Below are positions 1-8,834 of a stretch of DNA of 64,000 nucleotides, piece by piece (position 1 is the stretch's first letter; every line of letters begins with the position of its first letter). A program made the position numbers and the translations under genes. Source of the stretch: Frigidibacter sp. (lineage in GTDB: Bacteria; Pseudomonadota; Alphaproteobacteria; Rhodobacterales; Rhodobacteraceae); the NCBI RefSeq assembly GCF_030695035.1, contig NZ_JAUYTT010000012.1:372001-436000 (forward strand). The letters are read 5' to 3'. Under the pieces are notes generated by a model. That model was not told where the DNA came from. It ran no database searches and worked only from the letters and a program-made list of their open reading frames with translations.

Positions 1-1061
1 GTGATGCCGCCGATGCTGTCGCGGCCATGCTTGGCCTGAATGTCGCGGAAGCGGCTGGCGGCGAAGCCAAGCGCCTCTTCCCAGCTGACTTCCTGCCAGG
101 GGTCATTGATGCTGTCCCGGATCATCGGCTTCAGGATGCGGTCGCTATGCGCGGCATAGCCATAGGCGAAGCGGCCCTTGACGCAGCTGTGGCCGCGATT
201 GGCCTTGCCATGCTTCCACGGCACCATCCGCACCAGCTCATCCCCGCGCATCTGCGCTTCAAAGCTGCAGCCGACGCCGCAATAGGCGCAGGTGGTGACG
301 ATGCTGCGGTCGGGCGTGCCGATGTCGATCACCGATTTCTCGGTCAGCGTCGCGGTCGGGCAGGCCTGCACGCAGGCGCCGCAGGAGACGCAATCCGAGG
401 TCAGGAAGCTGTCGCCCGCGGCCCCTGCGGCCACCCGGCTGTCGAAGCCACGCCCGGCAATGGTCAGCGCGAAGGTGCCCTGCACCTCTTCGCAGGCCCG
501 CACGCAGCGCGAGCAGACGATGCATTTGGCGGGGTCATAGGTGAAATAGGGGTTGCTGTCATCCTTCGGCAGCCATTGCGGATTGGCCGCCCCGCTGCTG
601 TCCTTCGCCCGGAAGTGCGTGTCCTTCGCATCATAGCGCACATCGCGCAGGCCGACCGCGCCGGCCATGTCCTGCAGCTCACAATCGCCATTGGCGGCGC
701 AGGTGAGGCAATCGAGCGGGTGGTCGGAGATATAAAGCTCCATCACCCCCTTGCGCAGCTTCTTCACCGTCTCGGTCTGGGTATGCACGACCATCCCGGG
801 CGCCACCGGCGTGGTGCAGCTGGCGGGGGTGCCGTTGCGGCCCTCGATTTCCACGAGGCACAGGCGGCAGGAGCCGAAGGCATCAAGGCTGTCGGTCGCA
901 CACAACTTCGGGACCGGGATCCCGGCCTCGGCGGCGGCGCGCATGATGCTGGTGCCTTCAGGGACCGTCACGGCGAAGCCGTCCACCGTCAGGGTGACAA
1001 GCGTCTTGGCCTTGGCGGCGGGGGTACCGAAATCGCGGTCGGGGAGGATGAAGTCTTTCAT
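1..1061 (-). CDS. fdsA: NAD-dependent formate dehydrogenase alpha subunit (N-terminal part, runs off the left edge)
   Basis: This is the catalytic subunit of the cytoplasmic molybdenum formate dehydrogenase, which oxidises formate to CO2 and passes electrons through Fe-S clusters to FdsB. I read 353 codons from ATG at 1061 without a stop, so the 3' end lies outside the window. In order the protein shows a [2Fe-2S] plant-ferredoxin-like domain (cysteines around residues 54-83, including GSCRLCLVEIEG), a NuoG-type His/Cys cluster motif (HPLDCLTCAANGDC), two ferredoxin motifs (CIVCSRCVRACEE and CVSCGACVQACP), and the start of the molybdopterin domain with its own cluster motif (TTCAYCGVGC). The start overlaps the fdsB stop by ATGA, as expected for an fdsGBA operon. 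fdsC and fdsD would be expected further left. Confidence 0.95.
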   Translation of the reverse strand, partial: MKDFILPDRDFGTPAAKAKTLVTLTVDGFAVTVPEGTSIMRAAAEAGIPVPKLCATDSLDAFGSCRLCLVEIEGRNGTPASCTTPVAPGMVVHTQTETVKKLRKGVMELYISDHPLDCLTCAANGDCELQDMAGAVGLRDVRYDAKDTHFRAKDSSGAANPQWLPKDDSNPYFTYDPAKCIVCSRCVRACEEVQGTFALTIAGRGFDSRVAAGAAGDSFLTSDCVSCGACVQACPTATLTEKSVIDIGTPDRSIVTTCAYCGVGCSFEAQMRGDELVRMVPWKHGKANRGHSCVKGRFAYGYAAHSDRILKPMIRDSINDPWQEVSWEEALGFAASRFRDIQAKHGRDSIGGI

Positions 1062-2587
1062 TCGGCGGCCTCCTGAAGGGTGGCGAAGTCGTCGGGGAAA
1101 TGGGTCAGCGCGGACAGCACCGGATAGGGGGTAAACCCGCCAAGGGCACAAAGGGATCCCAGCTTCATGGTTTGGCACAGGTCGGTCAGCAACGGGATTG
1201 CCGCGGCGTCGCCGCCGGCGATGCGGTCCACCACCTCGACCCCGCGCACCGCGCCGATGCGGCAGGGGGTGCATTTGCCGCAGCTCTCGATGGCGCAGAA
1301 CTCCAGCGCGAAGCGGGCCATCTTCAGCATGTCGACGCTGTCATCATGCACCACCAGCCCGGCATGGCCGACGAGGCCGCCGCGCCCGGCGAACTCCTCA
1401 TAGGCGAAGGGCAGGTCGAAATCCGACACCGGGTGATAGGCTCCCAGCGGCCCGCCGACCTGCACCGCCTTGACCGGGCGACCGCTGGCCGTGCCGCCGG
1501 CGATGTCGTTGACGATCTCTCCCAGCGTGATCCCGAAGCCGGTTTCGAACAACCCGCCGAAGCGCACGTTGCCGGCGATTTGCAGCGGGATCGTGCCGCG
1601 CGAGCGCCCGATGCCATGCGCCGCATAGGCCGCGCCACCCTCGGCCAGGATCGCCGGCACCGCGGCCAGCGACAGCACGTTGTTCACCACGGTGGGCTGC
1701 CCGAACAGCCCCTGCAGCGCCGGGATCGGCGGTTTGGCCCGCACGATGCCGCGCTTGCCTTCCAGGCTGTTCAGCAGCGCCGTTTCCTCGCCGCAGACAT
1801 AGGCCCCCGCGCCCACCCGCAGCTCCAGCTCGAACGCGCGGCCCGACCCCAGTACATCCGGGCCGAGCATCCCGGCGGCGCGGCCGATGGCGATGGCCTG
1901 CCCCATCACGTCATTCGCATCGGGATATTCCGAGCGCGAGTAGATGTAGCCCCGCGTCGCCCCCACCGCGAGCCCGGCGATCACCATGCCCTCGATCAGC
2001 GTGAAGGGGTCGCCCTCCATAAGCATCCGGTCGGCAAAGGTGCCGCTGTCGCCCTCATCGGCGTTGCAGACGACGTATTTCTGCGGCGCCTGAGCCCCCA
2101 GCACCGTCTTCCACTTGATGCCGGTGGGAAAGCCCGCGCCGCCGCGACCACGCAGGCCGCTGTCGGTGACCTCGGCCACGATTGCCTCGGGCGCAAGGGT
2201 CAGCGCCTTGCGCAGGCCAGCGAGGCCGCCATGGGCTTCGTATTCGCTCAGGCTCAGCGGGTCGATCACGCCGACGCGGGCGAAGGTCAGGCGGGTCTGC
2301 TTTTTCAGGAACGGGATCTCGGCGGTCAGGCCAAGCGCCTTCGGGTGCGCGCCAAAGCCGGTGTCGAAGAGCGCCGCCACATCGGCGGCGGTCACCGGGC
2401 CAAAGGCGATGCGCCCCTCGGGGGTTTCCACCTCCAGCAGCGGCTCCAGCCAGACCATGCCGCGGCTGCCATTGCGCACCAGTTCCACCGGCAGGCCGCG
2501 GGCGGCGGCCTCGGCGCTGACGGCGGCGGCGACGGCCTCGGCGCCCAGGGCCTTGGCGGCGGCGTCGCGGGGGACATAGATCCTCAT
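1058..2587 (-). CDS. fdsB: NAD-dependent formate dehydrogenase beta subunit
   Basis: This 509-residue NuoF-like subunit carries FMN and the NAD+ site and forms the diaphorase part of formate dehydrogenase. The N-terminal ~110 residues are a poorly conserved thioredoxin-like region. The flavin-binding glycine-rich motif GRGGAGFPTG lies near residue 150, followed by the NADH/FMN fold and the C-terminal [4Fe-4S] motif ESCGKCTPCRIG near residue 434. I chose ATG at 2587 (MRIYVPRDAA) because it overlaps the fdsG stop by ATGA; an in-frame extension to 2680 only covers fdsG in another frame. Both ends are coupled by ATGA overlaps, so the three subunits are probably made in step. Confidence 0.95.
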   Translation of the reverse strand: MRIYVPRDAAAKALGAEAVAAAVSAEAAARGLPVELVRNGSRGMVWLEPLLEVETPEGRIAFGPVTAADVAALFDTGFGAHPKALGLTAEIPFLKKQTRLTFARVGVIDPLSLSEYEAHGGLAGLRKALTLAPEAIVAEVTDSGLRGRGGAGFPTGIKWKTVLGAQAPQKYVVCNADEGDSGTFADRMLMEGDPFTLIEGMVIAGLAVGATRGYIYSRSEYPDANDVMGQAIAIGRAAGMLGPDVLGSGRAFELELRVGAGAYVCGEETALLNSLEGKRGIVRAKPPIPALQGLFGQPTVVNNVLSLAAVPAILAEGGAAYAAHGIGRSRGTIPLQIAGNVRFGGLFETGFGITLGEIVNDIAGGTASGRPVKAVQVGGPLGAYHPVSDFDLPFAYEEFAGRGGLVGHAGLVVHDDSVDMLKMARFALEFCAIESCGKCTPCRIGAVRGVEVVDRIAGGDAAAIPLLTDLCQTMKLGSLCALGGFTPYPVLSALTHFPDDFATLQEAAE

Positions 2588-3054
2588 GCGCCCGCCTCCG
2601 TGGCAATCTGGTCCAGCCGGGCGGCATCCACGCGGCCGATCACCTGCCCGTCCAGCATCGCGGCGGGGGCGCAGGCACAAAGGCCAAGGCAGAACACCGG
2701 CTCCAGCGTCAGCGCGCCATTGGCGGTGGTGCCGTGCCAGTCGATACCGAACCGCACCTTGGCGGCGGCGGCCAGCGCCTCCGATCCCATCGCCTGACAG
2801 GCCTCGGCCCGGCAGATCTTCAGCACATGGCGCCCGGCAGGGTGGTCGCGGAAGTCGTGGTAGAAGGACATCACCCCCTGCGCCTCGGCCCTGCTGATGT
2901 TCAGCGCGTCCGCGATCTGCGGCAGCGCCTCGGCCGGGACATGGCCGAATTCGGCCTGAACCGCGTGCAAGATCGGCAGCATCGGCCCCTCCAGCGCGGA
3001 GTGTTCCGCGATGAGTTCGGCGATGCGGCTCTGCTGTGCTGCCTGTGGCGCCAA
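2584..3054 (-). CDS. fdsG: NAD-dependent formate dehydrogenase gamma subunit
   Basis: FdsG is a 156-residue NuoE-like electron-transfer subunit with one [2Fe-2S] cluster. The four ligands are visible as C81-x4-C86 and C122-x3-C126. The open frame continues upstream to 3345, but family length and the ribosome binding site point to TTG at 3054: GGGAGG stands a few bases before it and the protein then begins MAPQAAQQSRIAELI. It is the first gene of the fds operon, 94 bp downstream of a LysR-type regulator on the same strand. The palindrome at 3134-3150 lies about 80 bp upstream of this start. Confidence 0.9.
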   Translation of the reverse strand: MAPQAAQQSRIAELIAEHSALEGPMLPILHAVQAEFGHVPAEALPQIADALNISRAEAQGVMSFYHDFRDHPAGRHVLKICRAEACQAMGSEALAAAAKVRFGIDWHGTTANGALTLEPVFCLGLCACAPAAMLDGQVIGRVDAARLDQIATEAGA

Positions 3055-3133
3055 GGTGGCCTCCCTCCCGGTTGCGTCTTCTTCTGGCAAAGCAGGGCTT
3101 GATGGGAAAATCAATATGGATGACCCGTCATAC

Positions 3134-3150
3134 GATAGGAAAAACCTATC
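3134..3150 (-). promoter_or_regulatory. LysR-type operator upstream of fdsG
   Basis: The minus strand reads GATAGGTTTTTCCTATC, a perfect 6-bp inverted repeat that fits the T-N11-A rule of LysR-family sites and also the ATAG-N7-CTAT half of an OxyR-type site. It lies about 80 bp before the fdsG start and overlaps the stop codon of the LysR gene. A second imperfect repeat (ATGAC-GG-GTCAT) follows at about 3121-3132. Binding by the neighbouring regulator is an inference from position and shape. Confidence 0.6.
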
Positions 3151-4030
3151 AAGACGCCAGCCGCTGCGCCTCATCCAGCAACGCAGCCAGCATCGGCGGA
3201 TAGGGCTCGCGCAGCGGCGCGACGAGGCCGACAGAATGGCTGACGGCGGGCGCCGAGATCGGCACCGAGGCCAGATCCGCCCCACGCGAAAACATCGCCG
3301 CCAGCGCCTCTGGCACCACCGAGGCCCACCGCCCGGTCGCCACATGGGCGGCCAGCGCGATGGTGGAGTTGCTTTCCACCTGCGGGGCGGCCACCACGCC
3401 AGCGGCCGTCAGCAGCTCATTCACGATCCGCCGGTTCTGCATGTCGCCGGTCAGCAGGCAGAGCGGCTCTGCCGCGACCTCGGCCCAGCTGACACTGGCG
3501 CGGGCGGCCAACGGTGCCCCCGCCGCGACCAGCAGGCGATAGCTTTCGCGGAACAGCGGCACCTGCGTGACCCGGCCAAGGGGTTCGTTGTCCAGATAGG
3601 TGATGCCCGCATCCAGATCGAGGCTGCCGATCCCCGCGAGAATGGCCGAAGAAGTGCGCGACAGGATCGTGACCCGCACATCGGGGTTGCGCGCCAGGAA
3701 GGGCACCGTCAGCTCTGCCACCCGCGGCAGCGCGGTCGGGATCACCCCCAGCCGCAGCGTGCCGACGAGGCCATGCCGCACCGCCCGCATCTCCTCGCGC
3801 AGCGCGCGGGCATCGGCGACCAGCCGCTGCGCCCGGTCCAGCACCCGCTCGCCTTCCGGCGTCAGGCCCTGAAAGCGCGAGCCGCGGAATACCAGCTGCA
3901 CACCGAGCGTATCCTCCAGCTGGCGGATCGCCGACGAGAGCGTGGGCTGCGTCACCCCCACCGCCTCGGCGGCGCGGCCGAAGTGGCGTTCCTTGGCGAG
4001 GGCGATGAACATTTCCAGCTTGTCGATCAT
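3149..4030 (-). CDS. LysR-family transcriptional regulator, probable regulator of the fds operon
   Basis: The 293-residue protein has the usual LysR layout: an N-terminal winged helix-turn-helix (about residues 3-60, with AAEAVGVTQPTLSSAIRQLE as the recognition part), a linker helix, and a two-lobed effector-binding domain to the C-terminus. It lies immediately upstream of fdsGBA in the same direction, with a LysR-type palindrome in the 94-bp gap, so control of formate dehydrogenase is the simplest reading. The effector is unknown. The start at 4030 is the only good ATG before the HTH. The S49 peptidase gene is divergent. Confidence 0.85.
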   Translation of the reverse strand: MIDKLEMFIALAKERHFGRAAEAVGVTQPTLSSAIRQLEDTLGVQLVFRGSRFQGLTPEGERVLDRAQRLVADARALREEMRAVRHGLVGTLRLGVIPTALPRVAELTVPFLARNPDVRVTILSRTSSAILAGIGSLDLDAGITYLDNEPLGRVTQVPLFRESYRLLVAAGAPLAARASVSWAEVAAEPLCLLTGDMQNRRIVNELLTAAGVVAAPQVESNSTIALAAHVATGRWASVVPEALAAMFSRGADLASVPISAPAVSHSVGLVAPLREPYPPMLAALLDEAQRLAS

Positions 4031-4126
4031 GGCCGCAGCCTATGCGATCCGCGCGCGGGGCGGCAGAAGAAAACGAGGTCCCATCGCAGCCTTGTTTGAG
4101 GGCACCCGGCGGACTAGATCGGATGC

Positions 4127-4930
4127 ATGAAAATCCACATCCCCTTCGTGACCAAACCGCCGCGCGTGTCGGTGATCCGGCTGACCGGCGTCATCGGCGG
4201 CGCGGGCCGTGTCGGCAGCGGCCTGTCCGATGCAAGCACCGCCGCGCTGATCGAACGCGCCTTCCGCCGTGGCAAGCCGCTGGCGGTGGCGCTGATCGTC
4301 AACTCGCCCGGCGGCTCGCCGGTGCAGTCCTCGCTGATCGCGGCCCGGGTGCGGCGGCTGGCGGACGAGTGCAAACTGCCGGTCCACGCCTTTGTCGAGG
4401 ATGTAGCGGCCTCGGGCGGCTACTGGCTGGCTTGCGCCGCCGATGACATCTGGACCGATGACAGCTCGATCCTCGGCTCCATCGGGGTGATCTCGGCAGG
4501 CTTCGGCTTCCCCGAGTTCCTCAGCCGCCACGGGATCGAACGGCGGGTGCATACCGCCGGAGGGTCGAAGAGCTTCCTCGACCCCTTCCGCCCCGAAAAA
4601 CCCGAGGATGTGGCCCGCCTGATCGCACTGCAGGAGCCGATCCATCAGGCCTTCATCGCGCAGGTCAAGGCGCGGCGCGGCGCCCGGCTGGCAGAGGGGG
4701 CGGACCTTTTCACCGGCGAGGTATTCGTGGGCCGGCAGGCGGTGGCTGTGGGGCTGGCGGATGGCATCGGCCATGTCGTGCCAAAGATTAAAGAGCTTTA
4801 CGGCGACAAGGTGCAGATGGTCCTGCATGAGCAGAAGCGGTCGTTCCTGCGCCGGATGGGGGCCGAGGCGGCCGCGCAGGCGATGACGGCGGTCGAGGAT
4901 CGGGGCCATTGGGCCCGGTTCGGGCTGTAA
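4127..4930 (+). CDS. S49 family serine peptidase (SppA/SohB-like)
   Basis: This 267-residue protein is a single-domain member of the signal peptide peptidase A family, which cleaves peptides with a Ser/Lys dyad at the membrane. The likely nucleophile is Ser96 in DVAASGGYW and the base Lys148 in GGSKSFLDPF; the NSPGGSP motif near residue 59 is also family-typical. No clear signal peptide or membrane segment is seen, unlike full-length SppA, so it may act on the cytoplasmic side or associate through oligomerisation. It is followed after 1 bp by a small membrane protein and then a short-chain dehydrogenase, all on the plus strand. Confidence 0.88.
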   Translation: MKIHIPFVTKPPRVSVIRLTGVIGGAGRVGSGLSDASTAALIERAFRRGKPLAVALIVNSPGGSPVQSSLIAARVRRLADECKLPVHAFVEDVAASGGYWLACAADDIWTDDSSILGSIGVISAGFGFPEFLSRHGIERRVHTAGGSKSFLDPFRPEKPEDVARLIALQEPIHQAFIAQVKARRGARLAEGADLFTGEVFVGRQAVAVGLADGIGHVVPKIKELYGDKVQMVLHEQKRSFLRRMGAEAAAQAMTAVEDRGHWARFGL

Positions 4931-4931
4931 G

Positions 4932-5087
4932 ATGATGGTCAAGATCGTCACGCTGTTCCTGATCGTCATGGTCGTGCTGGCCATGTTCGGCGCCTTCCGC
5001 CTGAAGCGCGGGGTGCGCCGCTGCCCGGCCTGCGGGCGCTCTCGCATCGGGCCAGGGCCCTGCGGCTGCGGCAAGGGGCGGAGATAG
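4932..5087 (+). CDS. 51-residue membrane microprotein with a Cys-rich tail
   Basis: This short frame begins ATGATG one base after the S49 peptidase stop and ends two bases before the next gene, so it fits tightly inside a three-gene unit. Residues 4-23 form one hydrophobic helix. A basic stretch (RLKRGVRR) follows, then four cysteines arranged C31-x2-C34 and C44-x-C46 with many glycines and arginines, which looks like a minimal zinc ribbon. I do not recognise a family. Support comes from the exact fit between neighbours and the membrane-plus-CxxC design; no function is claimed. Confidence 0.6.
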   Translation: MMVKIVTLFLIVMVVLAMFGAFRLKRGVRRCPACGRSRIGPGPCGCGKGRR

Positions 5088-5089
5088 CC

Positions 5090-5881
5090 ATGACCGAACG
5101 CTGGCAGGGCAAGGCGCTGGTCACCGGTGGCGCGCGGCGGCTGGGGCGGGCGATGGTGCTGTATCTGGCCGGGCGCGGGCATGATGTGGCGATCCACTAT
5201 CGCGGCTCGGCCGATGAGGCGGAGGCGACGGCCGATGAGGCCCGCGCCCTTGGCGTGCGGGCGGTGACGCTGGCGGCCGATCTGCTGAACGAGGAGGCGA
5301 CTGCGTCCCTCGTGCCCGCTGCGGCGCAGGCGCTTGGCGGGCCGCTGACGTTGCTGGTCAACAACGCCTCGATCTTCGAGTACGACACGATCCGCAGCGC
5401 CACCCGCGAAAGCTGGGACCGGCATATCGGATCGAACCTGCGCGCGCCCTTCGTGCTGATCCAGGCCTTTGCTGCGCAGGCGCCGAGGGCCGGGACGAAG
5501 GATGGCGAGCCGTTGGCGCAGGCGCTGGTGGTGAATATGTGCGACCAGCGGGTGCTGAAACCGACGCCGGAGTTCATGACCTATTCGCTGGCCAAGGCCG
5601 GCCTCTGGTCGCTGACCCGCACCGCCGCGCAGGCGCTGGCGCCGGACATCCGCGTCAACGCCATCGGGCCGGGGCCGACGATGCAGGGCACGCGGCAGAC
5701 CGAGGATCACTTCGGTCGCCAGCGCGCCGCGACGATTCTGAGGCGCGGCGCGGGGCCGGAGGATGTAGCCGCCGCGCTTGGCTATTTTCTTGATGCGCCA
5801 TCGGTGACGGGGCAGTTGATCTGTACCGATGGCGGGCAGCATCTGGGATGGCAGACCCCGGATGTTCTGGGGGTCGAATGA
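5090..5881 (+). CDS. short-chain dehydrogenase/reductase (pteridine reductase/FolM-like)
   Basis: The 263-residue protein has the classical SDR fold: nucleotide-binding TGGARRLG near residue 12, the NNAS motif near residue 93, and the catalytic Tyr-x3-Lys in TYSLAKAGL. The arginine-rich TGGARRLG glycine motif suggests NADPH preference and resembles pteridine reductases and FolM, but the substrate cannot be read from the sequence. It follows the microprotein after 2 bp and is the last gene of that unit. Confidence 0.85.
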   Translation: MTERWQGKALVTGGARRLGRAMVLYLAGRGHDVAIHYRGSADEAEATADEARALGVRAVTLAADLLNEEATASLVPAAAQALGGPLTLLVNNASIFEYDTIRSATRESWDRHIGSNLRAPFVLIQAFAAQAPRAGTKDGEPLAQALVVNMCDQRVLKPTPEFMTYSLAKAGLWSLTRTAAQALAPDIRVNAIGPGPTMQGTRQTEDHFGRQRAATILRRGAGPEDVAAALGYFLDAPSVTGQLICTDGGQHLGWQTPDVLGVE

Positions 5882-6248
5882 TCCGCTGCCCCCTAGATAT
5901 TGAGGGGTTCCGGGGCTCTGCCACAGTGGCCGGATCGGCCCCTTGTGTTAACCTTCGTTACCGCGCACCGGCTAGTTGTGCACCCCGGCGACAACGGTCA
6001 CAAATCCGTTATGAATCCTTTAACCTTATCAGGCGTTTGGCCGTTACGGAAAATAAAAACTAGCTACATCAATGGCTTGGCAATTTGCCTAAAAAACAAG
6101 CAAAGCCTTCAGACCGGCCAAAAACAACGGAAATTCGCAGTCCCGGAAAACTGTTCCCCAGAGTTATCCACAGAAACGGTGGAGATGTTTTTCCTTGCCC
6201 CCGCCCCCGGATAGAGGCAGCCAAGGGGGGAATCAGAGCCCGCAGGAC
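5882..6248. other. AT-rich gene-free stretch upstream of uvrC
   Basis: I see no gene in these 367 bases. Positions about 6000-6190 are clearly richer in A and T than anything around them, with runs such as GGAAAATAAAAACTAGC and CCTAAAAAACAAGC. One perfect DnaA box (listed separately) lies near the right end. The stretch should hold the uvrC promoter; no unambiguous -35/-10 pair was picked. Confidence 0.5.
6164..6172 (+). promoter_or_regulatory. DnaA box (TTATCCACA)
   Basis: The nonamer TTATCCACA is the strict high-affinity DnaA box. It sits at the right end of the AT-rich stretch, about 77 bp before the chosen uvrC start. I could not find a second strict box nearby, so it may be a regulatory site, a chance match, or part of an origin. 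Confidence 0.5.
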
Positions 6249-8192
6249 ATGGACCAGCCAGACCCGAATGATATGACCGATCAGGGGGTAGATCAGCCCC
6301 TTCCCGCGGAGGCTGAGGCCCCCGCGAAGGGTGCTGCCGCGGTCCCGGCATTGACCGGCCATGCCCTGATCGCAGCGCAGCTGCGCTCGCTCGACAACTC
6401 GCCCGGCGTCTACCGGATGCTCGATGCGCAGGCGCAGGTGCTCTATGTCGGCAAGGCGCGCAACCTGAAGGCGCGGGTGTCGAACTATGCCCGCCCCTCG
6501 GGCCATTCGGGGCGCATCACGCGGATGATCCGCGAGACGGCGCAGATGATGTTCCTGACCACGCGCACCGAGACCGAGGCGCTGCTGCTGGAACAGAACC
6601 TGATCAAGCAGCTGAAGCCGCGCTACAATGTGCTTCTGCGCGACGACAAGTCCTTTCCGAACATTCTGGTCAGCAAGACCCACCGCTTCGCACAGATCAA
6701 GAAGCACCGCGGCAAGCGCAGCGAAGCGGGCGCCTATTACGGGCCCTTCGCCAGCGCGGGGGCGGTGAACCGCACGCTGAACCAGCTGCAGAAGGTGTTC
6801 CTGCTGCGCAACTGCTCAGACGCGATGTTCGAGAGCCGCACCCGGCCCTGCCTGCTCTACCAGATCAAGCGCTGCGCCGCGCCGTGTGTGGGCTATGTGA
6901 CCGAGGAGTATTACGCCGGGCTGGTGAACGATGCCGAGCGCTTCTTGCAGGGCCGCTCTACCAATGTGCAAGCGACGCTGGCCAAGGCGATGGCAGAGGC
7001 GTCGGAGGCGATGGAGTTCGAGCGGGCGGGGGCGCTGCGCGACCGGATCCGCGCCCTGACCAATGTGCAGCAGGCGCAGGGCGTCAACCCGCGCGGTGTG
7101 GCCGAGGCGGATGTGGTGGCGCTGCATATGGAGGGTGGGCAGGCCTGCGTGCAGGTGTTCTTCATCCGTGGCCACCAAAACTGGGGCAACCGCGACTTCT
7201 ACCCGCGCACACCCTCGGGCGCCGAGGAGCCGGAGGTGCTGCAGGCCTTCCTCGCGCAGTTTTACGATGACAAGGAACCGCCGCGGCTGATCTTGCTGTC
7301 CCACGCCATCGACGATCCCGACCTGATGACGCAGCTGCTGTCTGACAGGGCCGGTCGCAAGGTGACGCTTGGCGTGCCAAGGCGCGGAGAAAAGGCCGAA
7401 CTTGTCGAGAACGCCGCCCGCAACGCCCGCGAAAGCCTCGCCCGGCGGATGAGCGAGAGCGCGACCCAGACAAGGCTTCTGGACGGGCTGGCCGAGGCCT
7501 TCGGGCTTGAGGGGCCGCCCAAGCGCATCGAGGTCTATGACAACTCGCACAACCAGGGCACCGATGCCGTGGGCGGGATGATCGTTGCCGGGGCCGAGGG
7601 CTTCCTGAAAAGCCAGTATCGAAAATTCAACATCCGCGGCGAAGACCTGACGCCGGGGGATGACTTCGGCATGATGAAGGAGGTGCTGACCCGCCGCTTC
7701 ACCCGACTGATCAAGGAAGACCCGGGCCGCGAGTCCGAGGCCTGGCCCGACCTCTTGCTGATCGACGGCGGCGCGGGGCAGGTTTCCGCCGTGGCGCAGA
7801 TCATGCGCGAGATGGGGGTGGAGGATATCCCCATGATCGGCGTGGCAAAAGGCGTGGACCGCGATGCCGGCAAGGAAGAGTTCCACCGCACCGGCCAGCG
7901 CCCCTTCGCGCTGCAGCACAACGACCCCGTGCTGTATTTCGTGCAGCGCCTGCGGGATGAGGCGCACCGTTGGGCCATTGGCGCGCACCGGGCCAAGCGG
8001 TCAAAGGCGGTGGGGGCAACGCCGCTGGACGAGATACCGGGCGTGGGTGCGACGCGGAAAAGAGCACTTCTGCAACATTTCGGCAGCGCCAAGGCCGTGG
8101 CGCGCGCTGGCTTGCATGACCTCAAGGCCGCGCCGGGTATTTCCGAGGCGATGGCGCAGGCGATCCATGACTTCTTCCATGCCAAGGGCTGA
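6249..8192 (+). CDS. uvrC: excinuclease ABC subunit C
   Basis: UvrC makes both incisions in nucleotide excision repair after UvrAB loads it on damaged DNA. The 647-residue protein shows the GIY-YIG nuclease domain from about residue 52 (SPGVYRML then [10 protein letters not shown]), a central UVR coiled-coil around [18 protein letters not shown], the RNase H-like C-terminal nuclease domain ([18 protein letters not shown] and [13 protein letters not shown]), and tandem helix-hairpin-helix motifs at the end ([19 protein letters not shown]). The frame is open back to a TTG at 6195; I prefer ATG at 6249 with AGGA five bases before it, while ATG at 6273 has no ribosome site. pgsA follows after 18 bp. 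Confidence 0.95.
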   Translation: MDQPDPNDMTDQGVDQPLPAEAEAPAKGAAAVPALTGHALIAAQLRSLDNSPGVYRMLDAQAQVLYVGKARNLKARVSNYARPSGHSGRITRMIRETAQMMFLTTRTETEALLLEQNLIKQLKPRYNVLLRDDKSFPNILVSKTHRFAQIKKHRGKRSEAGAYYGPFASAGAVNRTLNQLQKVFLLRNCSDAMFESRTRPCLLYQIKRCAAPCVGYVTEEYYAGLVNDAERFLQGRSTNVQATLAKAMAEASEAMEFERAGALRDRIRALTNVQQAQGVNPRGVAEADVVALHMEGGQACVQVFFIRGHQNWGNRDFYPRTPSGAEEPEVLQAFLAQFYDDKEPPRLILLSHAIDDPDLMTQLLSDRAGRKVTLGVPRRGEKAELVENAARNARESLARRMSESATQTRLLDGLAEAFGLEGPPKRIEVYDNSHNQGTDAVGGMIVAGAEGFLKSQYRKFNIRGEDLTPGDDFGMMKEVLTRRFTRLIKEDPGRESEAWPDLLLIDGGAGQVSAVAQIMREMGVEDIPMIGVAKGVDRDAGKEEFHRTGQRPFALQHNDPVLYFVQRLRDEAHRWAIGAHRAKRSKAVGATPLDEIPGVGATRKRALLQHFGSAKAVARAGLHDLKAAPGISEAMAQAIHDFFHAKG

Positions 8193-8210
8193 ACGGGTAG
8201 GACTAGGCAC

Positions 8211-8834
8211 ATGAGATGGAATATTCCCAACACCCTGACGGTGCTTCGCCTGCTGGCCGCCCCCGGCGTGCCGATCATGTTCCTGTATTTCACCCGCCCC
8301 TGGGCCGACTGGGCGGCGCTGGCGTTGTTCCTGGGCGCATCCATTACCGACTGGGCGGATGGCTACCTCGCGCGGCTGTGGAACCAGCAGACCCGCTTTG
8401 GCGCGATGCTGGACCCGATTGCCGACAAGGCGATGGTCATCATCGCGCTGGTGGTCATCACCGGCTATTCCGGGATGAACCCCTGGCTGATCCTGCCCGC
8501 CACCGTGATCCTGTTCCGCGAGGTCTTCGTGGCCGGGTTGCGCGAATTTCTGGGGGCACAGGCAGGCTTGCTGCAGGTGACCAAGCTGGCCAAGTGGAAA
8601 ACCACGGCACAGATGGTCGCCATCGGCGTGATGTTCCTTGGCACCGGCCTGACTTATGTCGCCCATGGCCGCGGGCCAGAGGCGGGCGGCGCGATCCGGT
8701 GGGCCGAGGGCGCAGCGGGATGGGCCACGGTGGGCGGGCTGGTGCTCATCTGGGTCGCGGCGGCACTGACGCTGGTCACCGGCTGGGACTATTTCCGTAA
8801 GGCGCTGCCCTATCTCAAGGATCCGCCAAAATGA
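8211..8834 (+). CDS. pgsA: CDP-diacylglycerol--glycerol-3-phosphate 3-phosphatidyltransferase
   Basis: PgsA makes phosphatidylglycerol phosphate from CDP-diacylglycerol and glycerol-3-phosphate in the inner membrane. The full CDP-alcohol phosphotransferase signature DG-x2-AR-x8-G-x3-D-x3-D is present in WADGYLARLWNQQTRFGAML and the following DPIAD. Several hydrophobic helices span the 207 residues. It lies downstream of uvrC, an arrangement known in many bacteria, and its stop overlaps the moaD start by ATGA. Confidence 0.95.
   Translation: MRWNIPNTLTVLRLLAAPGVPIMFLYFTRPWADWAALALFLGASITDWADGYLARLWNQQTRFGAMLDPIADKAMVIIALVVITGYSGMNPWLILPATVILFREVFVAGLREFLGAQAGLLQVTKLAKWKTTAQMVAIGVMFLGTGLTYVAHGRGPEAGGAIRWAEGAAGWATVGGLVLIWVAAALTLVTGWDYFRKALPYLKDPPK

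Noticed and set aside
1100-2797. 565-codon open frame antisense to fdsB and fdsG
   Set aside because: It covers two clear formate dehydrogenase genes and shows no family features.
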